Of a DNA stretch of 33,311 nucleotides, positions 24,654 through 31,475 are shown piece by piece. The position numbers and the translations under genes are program-made. Every line of letters begins with the position of its first letter. Position 1 is the first letter of the stretch. Source of the DNA: Alphaproteobacteria bacterium (lineage in GTDB: Bacteria > Pseudomonadota > Alphaproteobacteria > Micavibrionales > Micavibrionaceae); NCBI GenBank assembly GCA_020443295.1, contig JAGRIJ010000086.1, positions 1 to 33,311 on the forward strand. Reading direction: 5' to 3'. Under the pieces are notes generated by a model. That model did no database searches, was not told the DNA's origin, and saw nothing but the letters and a program-made list of their open reading frames with translations.

Positions 24654-25468
24654 TTGCCAATGTCCTGTCCATCGCGGGGTCGGACCCGTCGGGCGGGGCG
24701 GGCATTCAGGCCGATCTGAAAACCTTCACGGCGCTCGGCTGCTATGGGATGGCCGCTTTGACGTCCCTGACCGTGCAAAACACTCTGGAAGTCCGGGAGG
24801 TGTTCCATCTGGAATCCAGTTTCGTGGAGGCCCAGATCCGCGCGATTTTCGATGATATCGAGGTTGATGCGCTCAAGATCGGGATGGTTGGAAATGCCCG
24901 CACAATTACCATGCTGGCGGGGTTGCTGGAGGATTTAAAACCAAGATTTGTCGTGCTGGATCCGGTTATGGTTGCCACAAGCGGCGATCCCCTGATTTCC
25001 GGACATGCCGTGGATGTGATGAAAGACAAGCTGATTCCGCTCTGCGATGTCCTTACGCCCAATATCCCCGAGGCGGAGAAGCTCTCGGGCTATGCCTTAA
25101 GCGTTTCCGAGGAGATGGAGGTATTGGCGGAGAAAGTCTGCGATCTGGGGTGCAAGGCGGTGCTGCTTAAAGGCGGTCACGCGTTCGGCGATTCCAAGGC
25201 TACGGACGTTTTGTTTACGGACGGGCGCGTGAAAACATTTTCCGTGCCCCGGATCGAGACGCATAATACCCACGGAACGGGGTGCACGCTTTCGGCGGCG
25301 CTGACCTGTTTCATCGGCAAGGGGTTTGCCCTGCCCGAGGCGGCGGCCAAGGCCAAGGCTTACCTGACCGACGCCCTGAAGGCTTCGGATGCGTTGAATG
25401 TCGGGAAAGGGCACGGGCCGGTCAATCATTTCCAGTTCCACGGGCGAGAGGAGCACGAGGATGCATGA
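24650..25468 (+). CDS. thiD: Bifunctional HMP kinase / HMP-phosphate kinase ThiD
   Basis: ThiD phosphorylates hydroxymethylpyrimidine twice to HMP-diphosphate, the partner substrate of ThiE. The 272-residue ribokinase-fold protein has SIAGSDPSGGAGIQADLKTF at 7-26, ALTSLTVQNT with the substrate-loop glutamine, KIGMVGNA, LDPVMVATSG, TPNIPEAEKLSG and the anion-hole/catalytic THGTGCTLS with GTGC at 209-212. Its ATG overlaps the thiE stop by four bases, so translation is coupled. Its 3' end overlaps the thiL start by eight bases. Confidence 0.95.
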   Translation: MIANVLSIAGSDPSGGAGIQADLKTFTALGCYGMAALTSLTVQNTLEVREVFHLESSFVEAQIRAIFDDIEVDALKIGMVGNARTITMLAGLLEDLKPRFVVLDPVMVATSGDPLISGHAVDVMKDKLIPLCDVLTPNIPEAEKLSGYALSVSEEMEVLAEKVCDLGCKAVLLKGGHAFGDSKATDVLFTDGRVKTFSVPRIETHNTHGTGCTLSAALTCFIGKGFALPEAAAKAKAYLTDALKASDALNVGKGHGPVNHFQFHGREEHEDA

Positions 25469-26429
25469 GTTCGAGATTATCGCGGATTATTTTGTCGCAC
25501 TGACCATGGGGCGCGAGGAATGCGCGGAGCTGCAGGATGATGCGGCTGTTCTGAAGATTCCCAAGGGATACGAGGTCGTAGTGAGCAGCGACACGCTGAA
25601 TGCCGGGACGCATTTCATGAAGGATGAAGCGCCGGAGAATATCGCGCGCAAGGCGCTGCGGGTCAGTCTGTCCGACCTTGCGGCCTGCGGGGCGGAGCCG
25701 CTTTCCTACCAGCTTAATATCGCTTATCCGCAGAGGCCGCAGGCGGAGTGGCTGAAGGCTTTTACGGGGGCGCTGCTGGCGGACCAGAAGGAATTCGGCG
25801 TCTTTTGCTCGGGCGGGGATACATCCTCGATCCACGGCGCGCTTTCGGTTTCCATTACCGTTCTGGGGCTGGTTCCCGAGGGCAAGGCGGTGCGGCGCAA
25901 CGGGGCGAAAGACGGGGATGCCGTTATCCTGACCGGGGCTATCGGCGATGCGTCGCTGGGGCTGCAGGCGCTCTGGAAAGGGCAGGAGAAAGCGTATCCG
26001 AAGGCGGTCGGCCGGCACCGGGTGCCCGAGCCGAGGATCAAGGGGGCTGCGCTGGTTTGCGAGCATGCGCGGGCCGCCGTCGATATTTCCGACGGTTTTC
26101 TGGCCGATCTTGGCCATGTCTGCAAAGTATCCGGCGTGGGGGCGGAGGTTCATCTCGGCGCGAACGGGCTGGCCTTTTCTGTGGAGGTGACGACCGCTCT
26201 TGATACCGGGTTCCTGACGATGGAGGAGGCGCTTTCGGGCGGGGACGATTACGAGCTTGTGCTGGCGGTGCCGGAGGAGCAGGTGAAGAAAGTTCTCGCC
26301 GGGTTCAAGAAACTTGGGTTCTCTCCGCAAGTTGTGGGGCGCTTTTCATCCAAAATCTCAGGGGTGCAGGTCTTTAATGCGGAAGATGAAGAACTTCCGC
26401 TCAAGGCCGTGGGATGGCAGCATTTTTAG
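25461..26429 (+). CDS. thiL: Thiamine-monophosphate kinase ThiL
   Basis: ThiL phosphorylates thiamine phosphate to thiamine diphosphate, the cofactor of SucA. From ATG 25461 (322 residues) it carries the PurM/ThiL-superfamily motifs: QDDAAVL near 25-31, SSDTLNAGTHF, SLSDLAACGAEP, CSGGDTS, VDISDGFLADLG and LSGGDDYELVLAV. GAGAGGAGC precedes the start, which lies inside the end of thiD. An in-frame ATG at 25398 would add 21 residues unrelated to the family. The family often begins GEFxLI; here it is MHEFEIIADYF. The three genes form a compact thiE-thiD-thiL unit. Confidence 0.93.
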   Translation: MHEFEIIADYFVALTMGREECAELQDDAAVLKIPKGYEVVVSSDTLNAGTHFMKDEAPENIARKALRVSLSDLAACGAEPLSYQLNIAYPQRPQAEWLKAFTGALLADQKEFGVFCSGGDTSSIHGALSVSITVLGLVPEGKAVRRNGAKDGDAVILTGAIGDASLGLQALWKGQEKAYPKAVGRHRVPEPRIKGAALVCEHARAAVDISDGFLADLGHVCKVSGVGAEVHLGANGLAFSVEVTTALDTGFLTMEEALSGGDDYELVLAVPEEQVKKVLAGFKKLGFSPQVVGRFSSKISGVQVFNAEDEELPLKAVGWQHF

Positions 26430-26454
26430 ATTTTAAAAAGGGGGCGTGATCCTC

Positions 26455-27039
26455 ATGGACGAAAACGCTCAAGAGGTTCCGCTTTATTGCAAGGGTCTTA
26501 GACCCGTCTTTCACCTTTTATCTTTGCTTGTGAAGATTTGCGCGTGGATACTTGGTTTGGGATTTGTCTTTTTTCTCTTTTGCGCTGTTTATAGTATTAT
26601 TGTCATAGTTTACATTGAAAATTATGGTGATTCATATCTCGCAGGACGGCTAGATGAGTCGGCCAAAGTTCTCGTCAGGGATCGCGCTGGTATTGAAGAG
26701 TTTCAAATCGAGCGGGTTTGGGTCCGAACGCCTGCCTTTGATGGTGCAGCCGCAAACTGGAAGGTCTTATTGGCTGAGCCTTTTCAATTTAGCAAGTCCT
26801 CTTTAAAGAATTACAATGTTTTACAGAATAGTGATGTCATCGTCATTGAAGAGGAAGGAACAAGAATCGATGGATTTTCTGCAACAGATCAACTGGGATA
26901 TACCTGTTATTTTCGTAAGGAGGTCATTTTAGGTTCTGAAACGGCTTGCTTTGAGGAATCTGTAAGGAGATGTTCGGTGAGTTTGTGCGTGAAAGAGGGC
27001 GAGCGGTTAATGTATCTTGAAGTTGCACAGGTTCCGTGA
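26455..27039 (+). CDS. Hypothetical membrane-anchored protein, A+T-rich
   Basis: I do not recognise this 194-residue protein. A long hydrophobic stretch at about 18-54 forms one or two membrane helices. The remainder is soluble, with four cysteines in the last 50 residues (YTCYF, TACFEE, RRCSVSLCVKE). I chose ATG 26455, eleven bases after GGGGG, over GTG 26446, which lies directly against that site. It is more A+T-rich than thiL. It is followed by a clear terminator, so it is probably the last gene of the sucA/thi transcript. Confidence 0.7.
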   Translation: MDENAQEVPLYCKGLRPVFHLLSLLVKICAWILGLGFVFFLFCAVYSIIVIVYIENYGDSYLAGRLDESAKVLVRDRAGIEEFQIERVWVRTPAFDGAAANWKVLLAEPFQFSKSSLKNYNVLQNSDVIVIEEEGTRIDGFSATDQLGYTCYFRKEVILGSETACFEESVRRCSVSLCVKEGERLMYLEVAQVP

Positions 27040-27048
27040 GAACAAATA

Positions 27049-27085
27049 AAAAACAGAGATGTTCCCGCCGACGGTCTCTGTTTTT
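27049..27085. terminator. Strong Rho-independent terminator, possibly bidirectional
   Basis: AAAAACAGAGA (27049-27059) pairs perfectly with TCTCTGTTTTT (27075-27085) across a 15-base loop. The T run on one side and the A run on the other mean it could terminate from both strands. It lies ten bases after the membrane-protein stop. Confidence 0.7.
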
Positions 27086-27114
27086 CCCTGTCTGGCTCTG
27101 TAGTTTTTTAAAAA

Positions 27115-27142
27115 TGGATTCCTGCTTTCGCCGGCATGACAA
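27115..27142. repeat. Copy of a dispersed palindromic repeat element
   Basis: The stretch beginning TGGATTCCTGCTTTCGCCGG and ending CATGACA closely resembles the short palindromic intergenic repeat (TGGATTCCCGCTTTCGCGGG then AATGAC) seen in many proteobacterial genomes. This copy has substitutions in the palindrome, so it would fold less well. No second copy is present in this window, so the call rests on recalled similarity. Confidence 0.5.
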
Positions 27143-27444
27143 GAACAGCGCCGCCCGCTTGGTGTCTTTGCGATTTAAATGATAATCCCTCGCTCTTGGC
27201 TTTTCCCTCACTAAGGCGCAATGCGTTCCGCGCCTTTGTTCTCTGACTTTGCCTTATTTTGCCCTGCCGTTTTTTTTCACAGGATATTTTTCAGAATACC
27301 TTTGTTCCGCTTGTATGTTTCTCCCGATTTCATAACGCAGGCCCTTGCCTTCGGGGCGTTCAGAGAGTATGAAAAAGGGCTAAGATAGCGGGTCTGCGGC
27401 GCTGGCTGCTTTCCTTACCGATGACCAAATGAAGAGATACAGAA
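27143..27444. other. Intergenic region upstream of sucB
   Basis: This 302-base stretch between the repeat and sucB holds no convincing gene; the short minus-strand frames here start in the repeat. It is pyrimidine-rich in its middle part (CCTTATTTTGCCCTGCCG...) and contains the candidate sucB promoter at 27345-27373. It may include a degraded gene, but I see no recognisable remnant. Confidence 0.4.
27345..27373 (+). promoter_or_regulatory. Candidate sigma-70 promoter for sucB
   Basis: TTGCCT (27345-27350) and TATGAA (27368-27373) are 17 bases apart, each four of six matches, and lie about 70 bases upstream of the sucB ATG. Because a strong terminator separates sucB from the upstream genes, a promoter in this gap is expected. 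Confidence 0.4.
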
Positions 27445-28683
27445 ATGACACAGATCGTTGTTCCCACGCTGGGTGAATCCGTTTCCGAGGCCACTGTCGC
27501 GCAGTGGCTGAAAAAAGAGGGCGAGGCGGTGAAGGCCGACGAGCCGATCGTGGAGCTGGAGACCGACAAGGTGACGCTGGAAGTCAATGCGCCGTCCGAC
27601 GGGGTGATCGTCAAGATCATCGTGGGAGAGGGGCAGAGCGTCGGTGTGGGCGCCATTCTCGGCGAGTTGGAGGCCGGGGCTGTCGCCAACGATAAAGGCA
27701 GCAAGGGAGCGCCGAAGGCTGTTGCGGCGCCTGCGCCCGCGAAATCCGCGCCTGCCGAGGATGATGCGAAAACCTCGCCGGCCGTGCGCAAGCTGCTGGC
27801 CGATAACAATCTTGACGCTGCGCAGGTTCCCGCCTCCGGCAAGGATGGCCGCCTGACCAAGGAAGATGTCGAGAGTTACCTCAAGGGCGGGGCGGGCAAG
27901 GCTTCGCCGTATGCGCCGCCGCCGGCTAAATCGCCTGCAGCGCCCGTTCCTGCGCCGTCCAAGCCGCGCGAGGCCGGACCCCGCGAGGAAAAAGTCAAGA
28001 TGACCAAGCTGCGGCAGGTGATCGCCCGCCGCCTGAAAGAAGCGCAGAACACGGCGGCCATGCTGACCACGTTCAACGAGGTCGATATGGGTCCGGTCAT
28101 GGAGCTGCGTAACGAATACAAGGAAGCGTTCGAGAAGAAGCACGGGGTGAAGCTCGGTTTCATGTCGTTCTTCGTGAAGGCCGTCATTCAGGCGCTGCGC
28201 GAGTTTCCGGCGCTGAATGCCGAGATTTCGGGCGATGAGATCATCTACAAGAATTACTACGATATCGGAGTTGCTGTTTCGACCCCGCAGGGGCTGGTGG
28301 TTCCGGTGCTGCGCGATGCCGATACTCTGAGCATGGCGGAGATCGAGACGAAGATCATTGATCTCGGCACGCGTGCGCGGGATGGCAAGCTGAGCCTTGA
28401 TGAAATGGTGGGCGGCACCTATACGATCACCAACGGGGGCGTGTTCGGCTCGCTGCTTTCCACGCCGATTTTGAACACGCCGCAGTCCGGCATTCTGGGC
28501 ATGCACGCGATCCAGAAGCGCCCGGTGGTCGATCCCAAGTCCGGGCAGGTCGTGGCCAAGCCGATGATGTACCTGGCGCAATCCTACGATCACCGGATCG
28601 TGGACGGCCGCGAGGCGGTCAGCTCGCTCGTGCGCATCAAGCAGGCGATCGAAGATCCGCAGAGATTGTTGTTGGACGTTTAA
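27445..28683 (+). CDS. sucB: Dihydrolipoamide succinyltransferase (E2 of 2-oxoglutarate dehydrogenase)
   Basis: SucB is the E2 core that transfers the succinyl group from SucA to CoA. The 412-residue protein has one lipoyl domain with lipoyl-lysine K42 in ETDKVTLEV, an Ala/Pro/Lys linker, the peripheral-subunit-binding domain at about 110-147 ([18 protein letters not shown] then [12 protein letters not shown]), a second Ala/Pro linker, and the catalytic acetyltransferase-fold domain with [34 protein letters not shown] and the active-site H383/D387 in [13 protein letters not shown]. Length fits E2o. GAAGAGA lies upstream of the ATG. It has its own candidate promoter and a strong terminator after it. 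Confidence 0.97.
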   Translation: MTQIVVPTLGESVSEATVAQWLKKEGEAVKADEPIVELETDKVTLEVNAPSDGVIVKIIVGEGQSVGVGAILGELEAGAVANDKGSKGAPKAVAAPAPAKSAPAEDDAKTSPAVRKLLADNNLDAAQVPASGKDGRLTKEDVESYLKGGAGKASPYAPPPAKSPAAPVPAPSKPREAGPREEKVKMTKLRQVIARRLKEAQNTAAMLTTFNEVDMGPVMELRNEYKEAFEKKHGVKLGFMSFFVKAVIQALREFPALNAEISGDEIIYKNYYDIGVAVSTPQGLVVPVLRDADTLSMAEIETKIIDLGTRARDGKLSLDEMVGGTYTITNGGVFGSLLSTPILNTPQSGILGMHAIQKRPVVDPKSGQVVAKPMMYLAQSYDHRIVDGREAVSSLVRIKQAIEDPQRLLLDV

Positions 28684-28742
28684 GAAAGACCTCACATCCG
28701 ATCTTTTAAAGGGGTTTTATCCTTACATTCAGTCGATAAAAT

Positions 28743-29009
28743 ATGTCATCGAAGAGCGGACGTTCGCTCTTCGATTTTTTTAATCCCGTTAATGAGGATT
28801 CTCCCGTTAAGGAATTGTGCTTTCGCGAGGTCTATTATTTTGAGGACACAATTTTAGACTATGATCCTACTTGTGTTGATTCACTTATAGGGCTTCATAA
28901 AGAGGACGAAGAGACTTTTGTTATTTGTACAGAACAGCGGGAATTTTTTCTGAAGACAAAACTGGAACCAGAAACAAAGTGGATTCGGGAACCTGATGTT
29001 AAGAAGTAA
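28743..29009 (+). CDS. Possible small protein, start overlapping a terminator
   Basis: An 88-codon frame opens at ATG 28743 and ends 3 bases before the convergent Sel1 gene. The product is acidic, soluble and unrecognised (RSLFDFFNP, FREVYYFEDTILDYDP, EETFVICTEQREFFLKTKL). Codons 3-13 coincide exactly with a strong terminator hairpin and its T run, and no ribosome-binding site precedes the ATG, so the apparent start is doubtful. TTG 28815 is the next in-frame start, with AAGGA almost touching it. It could be a real short gene, a gene whose 5' end was replaced, or a non-coding frame. Confidence 0.35.
   Translation: MSSKSGRSLFDFFNPVNEDSPVKELCFREVYYFEDTILDYDPTCVDSLIGLHKEDEETFVICTEQREFFLKTKLEPETKWIREPDVKK
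28748..28781 (+). terminator. Strong Rho-independent terminator after sucB
   Basis: ATCGAAGAGCG (28748-28758) pairs perfectly with CGCTCTTCGAT (28765-28775) around a 6-base loop (GACGTT), followed by a run of seven T. It lies 64 bases after the sucB stop and is the clearest terminator in the window. Confidence 0.85.
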
Positions 29010-29011
29010 AT

Positions 29012-29683
29012 TTACTCTGCTTTCTGATCCGGATTCTTCTGGAGTTTGATAAGTTCCTCTTTCGCGCTTTCGTTGCCTTTGTCTGCGGCAATCTGAAGCC
29101 ATTTCCGCGCTTCATTTTCATCGCGATCGGTCCCCAAACCTTTAAGGTAAATAAAACCAAGAAGACTTGTCGCCTGACGTGTTTCTGTTTTGTATTTGTC
29201 GTTAGCAAAGTCGGGCGATTGCGTTATCAGGAGAAAAAGCTCTCTGGCTTTTGAATAGTCCTGTTCTATGTCCTTTCCGTTAAAATAGGACAGACCGAGA
29301 TTGTGGCGTGTCGTAATGTCGGTCAGTTCCTCCGCTTTCGCATACCATTCCTGAGCTTTTTGCAAATTTTTCTCCCCGCCCAAACCGTGATAATAATACT
29401 TGGCTAGGTCAATCTGCGCGTTGCCAAAACCTAAATCCGCGCCTTTTTGAAGCCATTCCCGCGCCTTTGTGTAATCCTGCGGAACGATTTTTCCTTTCTC
29501 GTATTCAAGGGCGATGAGATGATAGGCCTTCGTGTATCCGCCTTGCGCCTCATTTTTGAGGCGATGCATGTATTTTTCTCCTCTGGTTTCGGGAGGGGAG
29601 CTCTGGCTAGTAAAATACATAAAAATCCCGCCGAGGATCAGCGCCGTGATGGCAAGGGTCAGGATGTTTCTGCTTTTGCTCAT
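29012..29683 (-). CDS. Membrane-anchored Sel1-repeat protein
   Basis: From ATG 29683 this 223-residue protein has one N-terminal transmembrane helix (7-24) and then several Sel1/TPR-like repeats of about 36 residues. Examples are AYHLIALEYEKGKIVPQDYTKAREWLQKGADLGFGNA, then AQIDLAKYYYHGLGGEKNLQKAQEWYAKA, HNLGLSYFNGKDIEQDYSKARELF and LLGFIYLKGLGTDRDENEARKWLQIAADKGNESA. Such repeats are protein-binding scaffolds, here probably facing the periplasm. The start codon overlaps the stop of the deaminase-like gene (ATGA), so the two form a two-gene operon. A longer frame reaching back to 29737 lies within the upstream gene and is not favoured. The partner is unknown. Confidence 0.85.
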   Translation of the reverse strand: MSKSRNILTLAITALILGGIFMYFTSQSSPPETRGEKYMHRLKNEAQGGYTKAYHLIALEYEKGKIVPQDYTKAREWLQKGADLGFGNAQIDLAKYYYHGLGGEKNLQKAQEWYAKAEELTDITTRHNLGLSYFNGKDIEQDYSKARELFLLITQSPDFANDKYKTETRQATSLLGFIYLKGLGTDRDENEARKWLQIAADKGNESAKEELIKLQKNPDQKAE

Positions 29684-30639
29684 CCCACCTGCAGGACTCC
29701 CTTCTCCTCCAACTGCCCCAGCGCCTTCAGGCCCCATTCGTCGCGGGAGGTTGTGCGGTCGCCGAGCCGCAGGGCCGTGATTTCCGCGCCGATCAGGTTC
29801 ACGAACTCCCTGGCCGTGGGCACGCGCGAGGAATAGAGGAATTCGGGATCGATGCTCAGGCCATAACGCGCGGCGGTGATCAGGGCGCGGTTGAGCGGCT
29901 GGAGCGTCAGGTTATATTTTTCCAGCAGGGGGGCGAGGCGGCCCGCTTTTTCCTCGTCGATCCCGATCGTGCGGTGCGGGCGGACGGTCAGCGCGGTGCG
30001 CGAGCCGAGGCGCGTATGCGCGAAGCAGACGACGAAGGCTTCACCGGGGAAACGGTCCTGCGCGGATTCGATCAGTTCTTCGAATTTTTCCTCCGTCATT
30101 TCGTTCCTGCCGATCAGGGTCATCTCCACGGGTTTTTCGATGGGGATGACCGCGCTTTCGGAGACCTCGATCAGGGGTTTGACCGTGCGTTCCTTCCGGT
30201 TGAGTTCGAAGAGATTCACGCCCGCATATTCCAGCAGGGGCCGGGAGATGCCGCTGAAATACGGTTCCATCTTTACGCCCAGCGGGGTTTCGTGCGCGTG
30301 GCTGTCGATAAAGACGCTGCCGATGCGCGCCTCGGCAATTGCCTTCGCGCAGTTGGGGCAGGGCAGGTCGGTGACATAAAGCTCCGCGCCTTCGGTGCCG
30401 GGGGCGTTCAGAAGGACGGCAATTTCGGCGTGAACGGTCGTGCTGGCGTTGCCAAGTTTTTCGTCGGGAGCGAAATTTTCCGCCAGAGCGGGGGGCCAGA
30501 AATTCGCATGGCCGGTTTCAAAGGGGGCCTTGCCCGTATCCTGCCCGCAGAGCAGCGCACCGACCTGATGCACGGGGTGGCGGCTCTGGCTCTCGATCTC
30601 AAGAGCTTTTTCCATTCTGGCGAAGGGACCGGCGGGCAT
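29680..30639 (-). CDS. CMP/dCMP-deaminase-like protein with extra C-terminal domain
   Basis: The first ~130 residues of this 319-residue protein are a zinc-dependent cytidine/deoxycytidylate deaminase domain. VHAEIAVLL carries the zinc-binding H70 and proton-shuttling E72, and DLPCPNCAKAIAEA carries C94 and C97. The N-terminus (MEKALEIESQSRHPVHQVGALL) also matches dCMP-deaminase proteins. The remaining ~190 residues (FEELIESAQDRFPGEAFVVCFAHTRLGSRTALTVRPHRTIG, then LLEKYNLTLQPLNRALITAARYG) are an alpha/beta region I do not recognise. The substrate could be a free nucleotide, a base or a modified nucleotide. AGAGG lies just before the ATG at 30639. It is translationally coupled to the Sel1-repeat gene. 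Confidence 0.8.
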   Translation of the reverse strand: MPAGPFARMEKALEIESQSRHPVHQVGALLCGQDTGKAPFETGHANFWPPALAENFAPDEKLGNASTTVHAEIAVLLNAPGTEGAELYVTDLPCPNCAKAIAEARIGSVFIDSHAHETPLGVKMEPYFSGISRPLLEYAGVNLFELNRKERTVKPLIEVSESAVIPIEKPVEMTLIGRNEMTEEKFEELIESAQDRFPGEAFVVCFAHTRLGSRTALTVRPHRTIGIDEEKAGRLAPLLEKYNLTLQPLNRALITAARYGLSIDPEFLYSSRVPTAREFVNLIGAEITALRLGDRTTSRDEWGLKALGQLEEKGVLQVG

Positions 30640-30787
30640 GACCTCTTTGAATATTCAGTGTACTCGTCCTGCACAGTCTAAGCCGGAATGCGCTTGGATC
30701 AAAGCCTGTTTTACCGACAGATTTTCCGTAAAGATTGACCGGTAAAATCGCGTATGTTACTTCTTAAAAAAAGCGGGATTTCAGGGT

Positions 30788-31369
30788 ATGGCGCACACCA
30801 TCAATACCATCGTCTTCGATAAACGCACGTTCCGGCACTCGCCGTTTACGACTCATGATCATGTTGATCTTGGCGGCGGGGGCGGGTCGGCGATTTTTCT
30901 GTACGATGATGCCGATGTGCCGGGCCGGCATAACAATGTTCTTACGCTTCCCGAAACCTTTCGCGGTGTGGCGACCGGGCCGGAGGCGGGGGAGCAGAAT
31001 ATTCTTTATATCGGGCTGAGCGGCCTGCGCGCGGACCCGATGATCGATTTTACGGTCAATCACCAGAAAGTCTCGGTGCCTGCGGCGGAATATATTTCCG
31101 GCTATCTTGAATATGCGGATACTCTCCCGGCGGAAGAGCTGGCCAAGCTGGAGGTCGACGAGCATGCGCTGGATGGGATCGAGGAACGCTGGAGCATCGA
31201 TTTTTTCCGCGAGAAGCTCAAGGGCCTCGTGGATGGACCGGATGAATTTTTCTTTCAGGTCTACCGCGGGATCGATAACGCGATGGGCGATATGCAAAGG
31301 ATGATTATCCTGCACAGTATCGGCAGCGATAACAAGGCGGCGCACGGGTCGTTCGACCTTGAATCCTGA
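30788..31369 (+). CDS. Hypothetical protein, acidic, soluble
   Basis: I do not recognise this 193-residue protein. It starts MAHTINTIVFDKRTFRHSPFTTHDH, has a glycine run (LGGGGGSAIFLYDD), a middle beta-like part (NILYIGLSGLRADPMIDFTVNHQKVSVPAAEY), and an acidic helical C-terminal half (YADTLPAEELAKLEVDEHALDGIEERWSIDFFREKLKGL). There is no signal peptide or membrane segment. AGGG precedes the ATG. The upstream gap (30640-30787) is shared with the divergent deaminase gene and holds an 8-base inverted repeat (TTTTACCG at 30709-30716, CGGTAAAA at 30740-30747). Its position just before lpd does not explain its role. Confidence 0.7.
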   Translation: MAHTINTIVFDKRTFRHSPFTTHDHVDLGGGGGSAIFLYDDADVPGRHNNVLTLPETFRGVATGPEAGEQNILYIGLSGLRADPMIDFTVNHQKVSVPAAEYISGYLEYADTLPAEELAKLEVDEHALDGIEERWSIDFFREKLKGLVDGPDEFFFQVYRGIDNAMGDMQRMIILHSIGSDNKAAHGSFDLES

Positions 31370-31475
31370 TTGTTTGCCATAACTTCTCCATTTTCCTTTT
31401 GATCCGGGCTTTTCATTCCGGCTGCTGTGTTCTATAACACGGGCACGAATTTCACACCTTTGCGGAGGGGCAGAC

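Noticed and set aside
26924..27211. 95-codon minus-strand frame through the terminator and repeat
   Set aside because: It spans a terminator hairpin and a dispersed repeat and overlaps the 3' end of a better-supported gene; it shows no family features.
27415..28695. 426-codon minus-strand frame over sucB
   Set aside because: It is antisense to a certain sucB, with Arg/His-rich low-information sequence.
30709..30747. 8-base inverted repeat TTTTACCG / CGGTAAAA upstream of the gene at 30788
   Set aside because: Inverted repeats of this length with a 23-base gap are expected several times by chance; kept only as a note in the gene entry.
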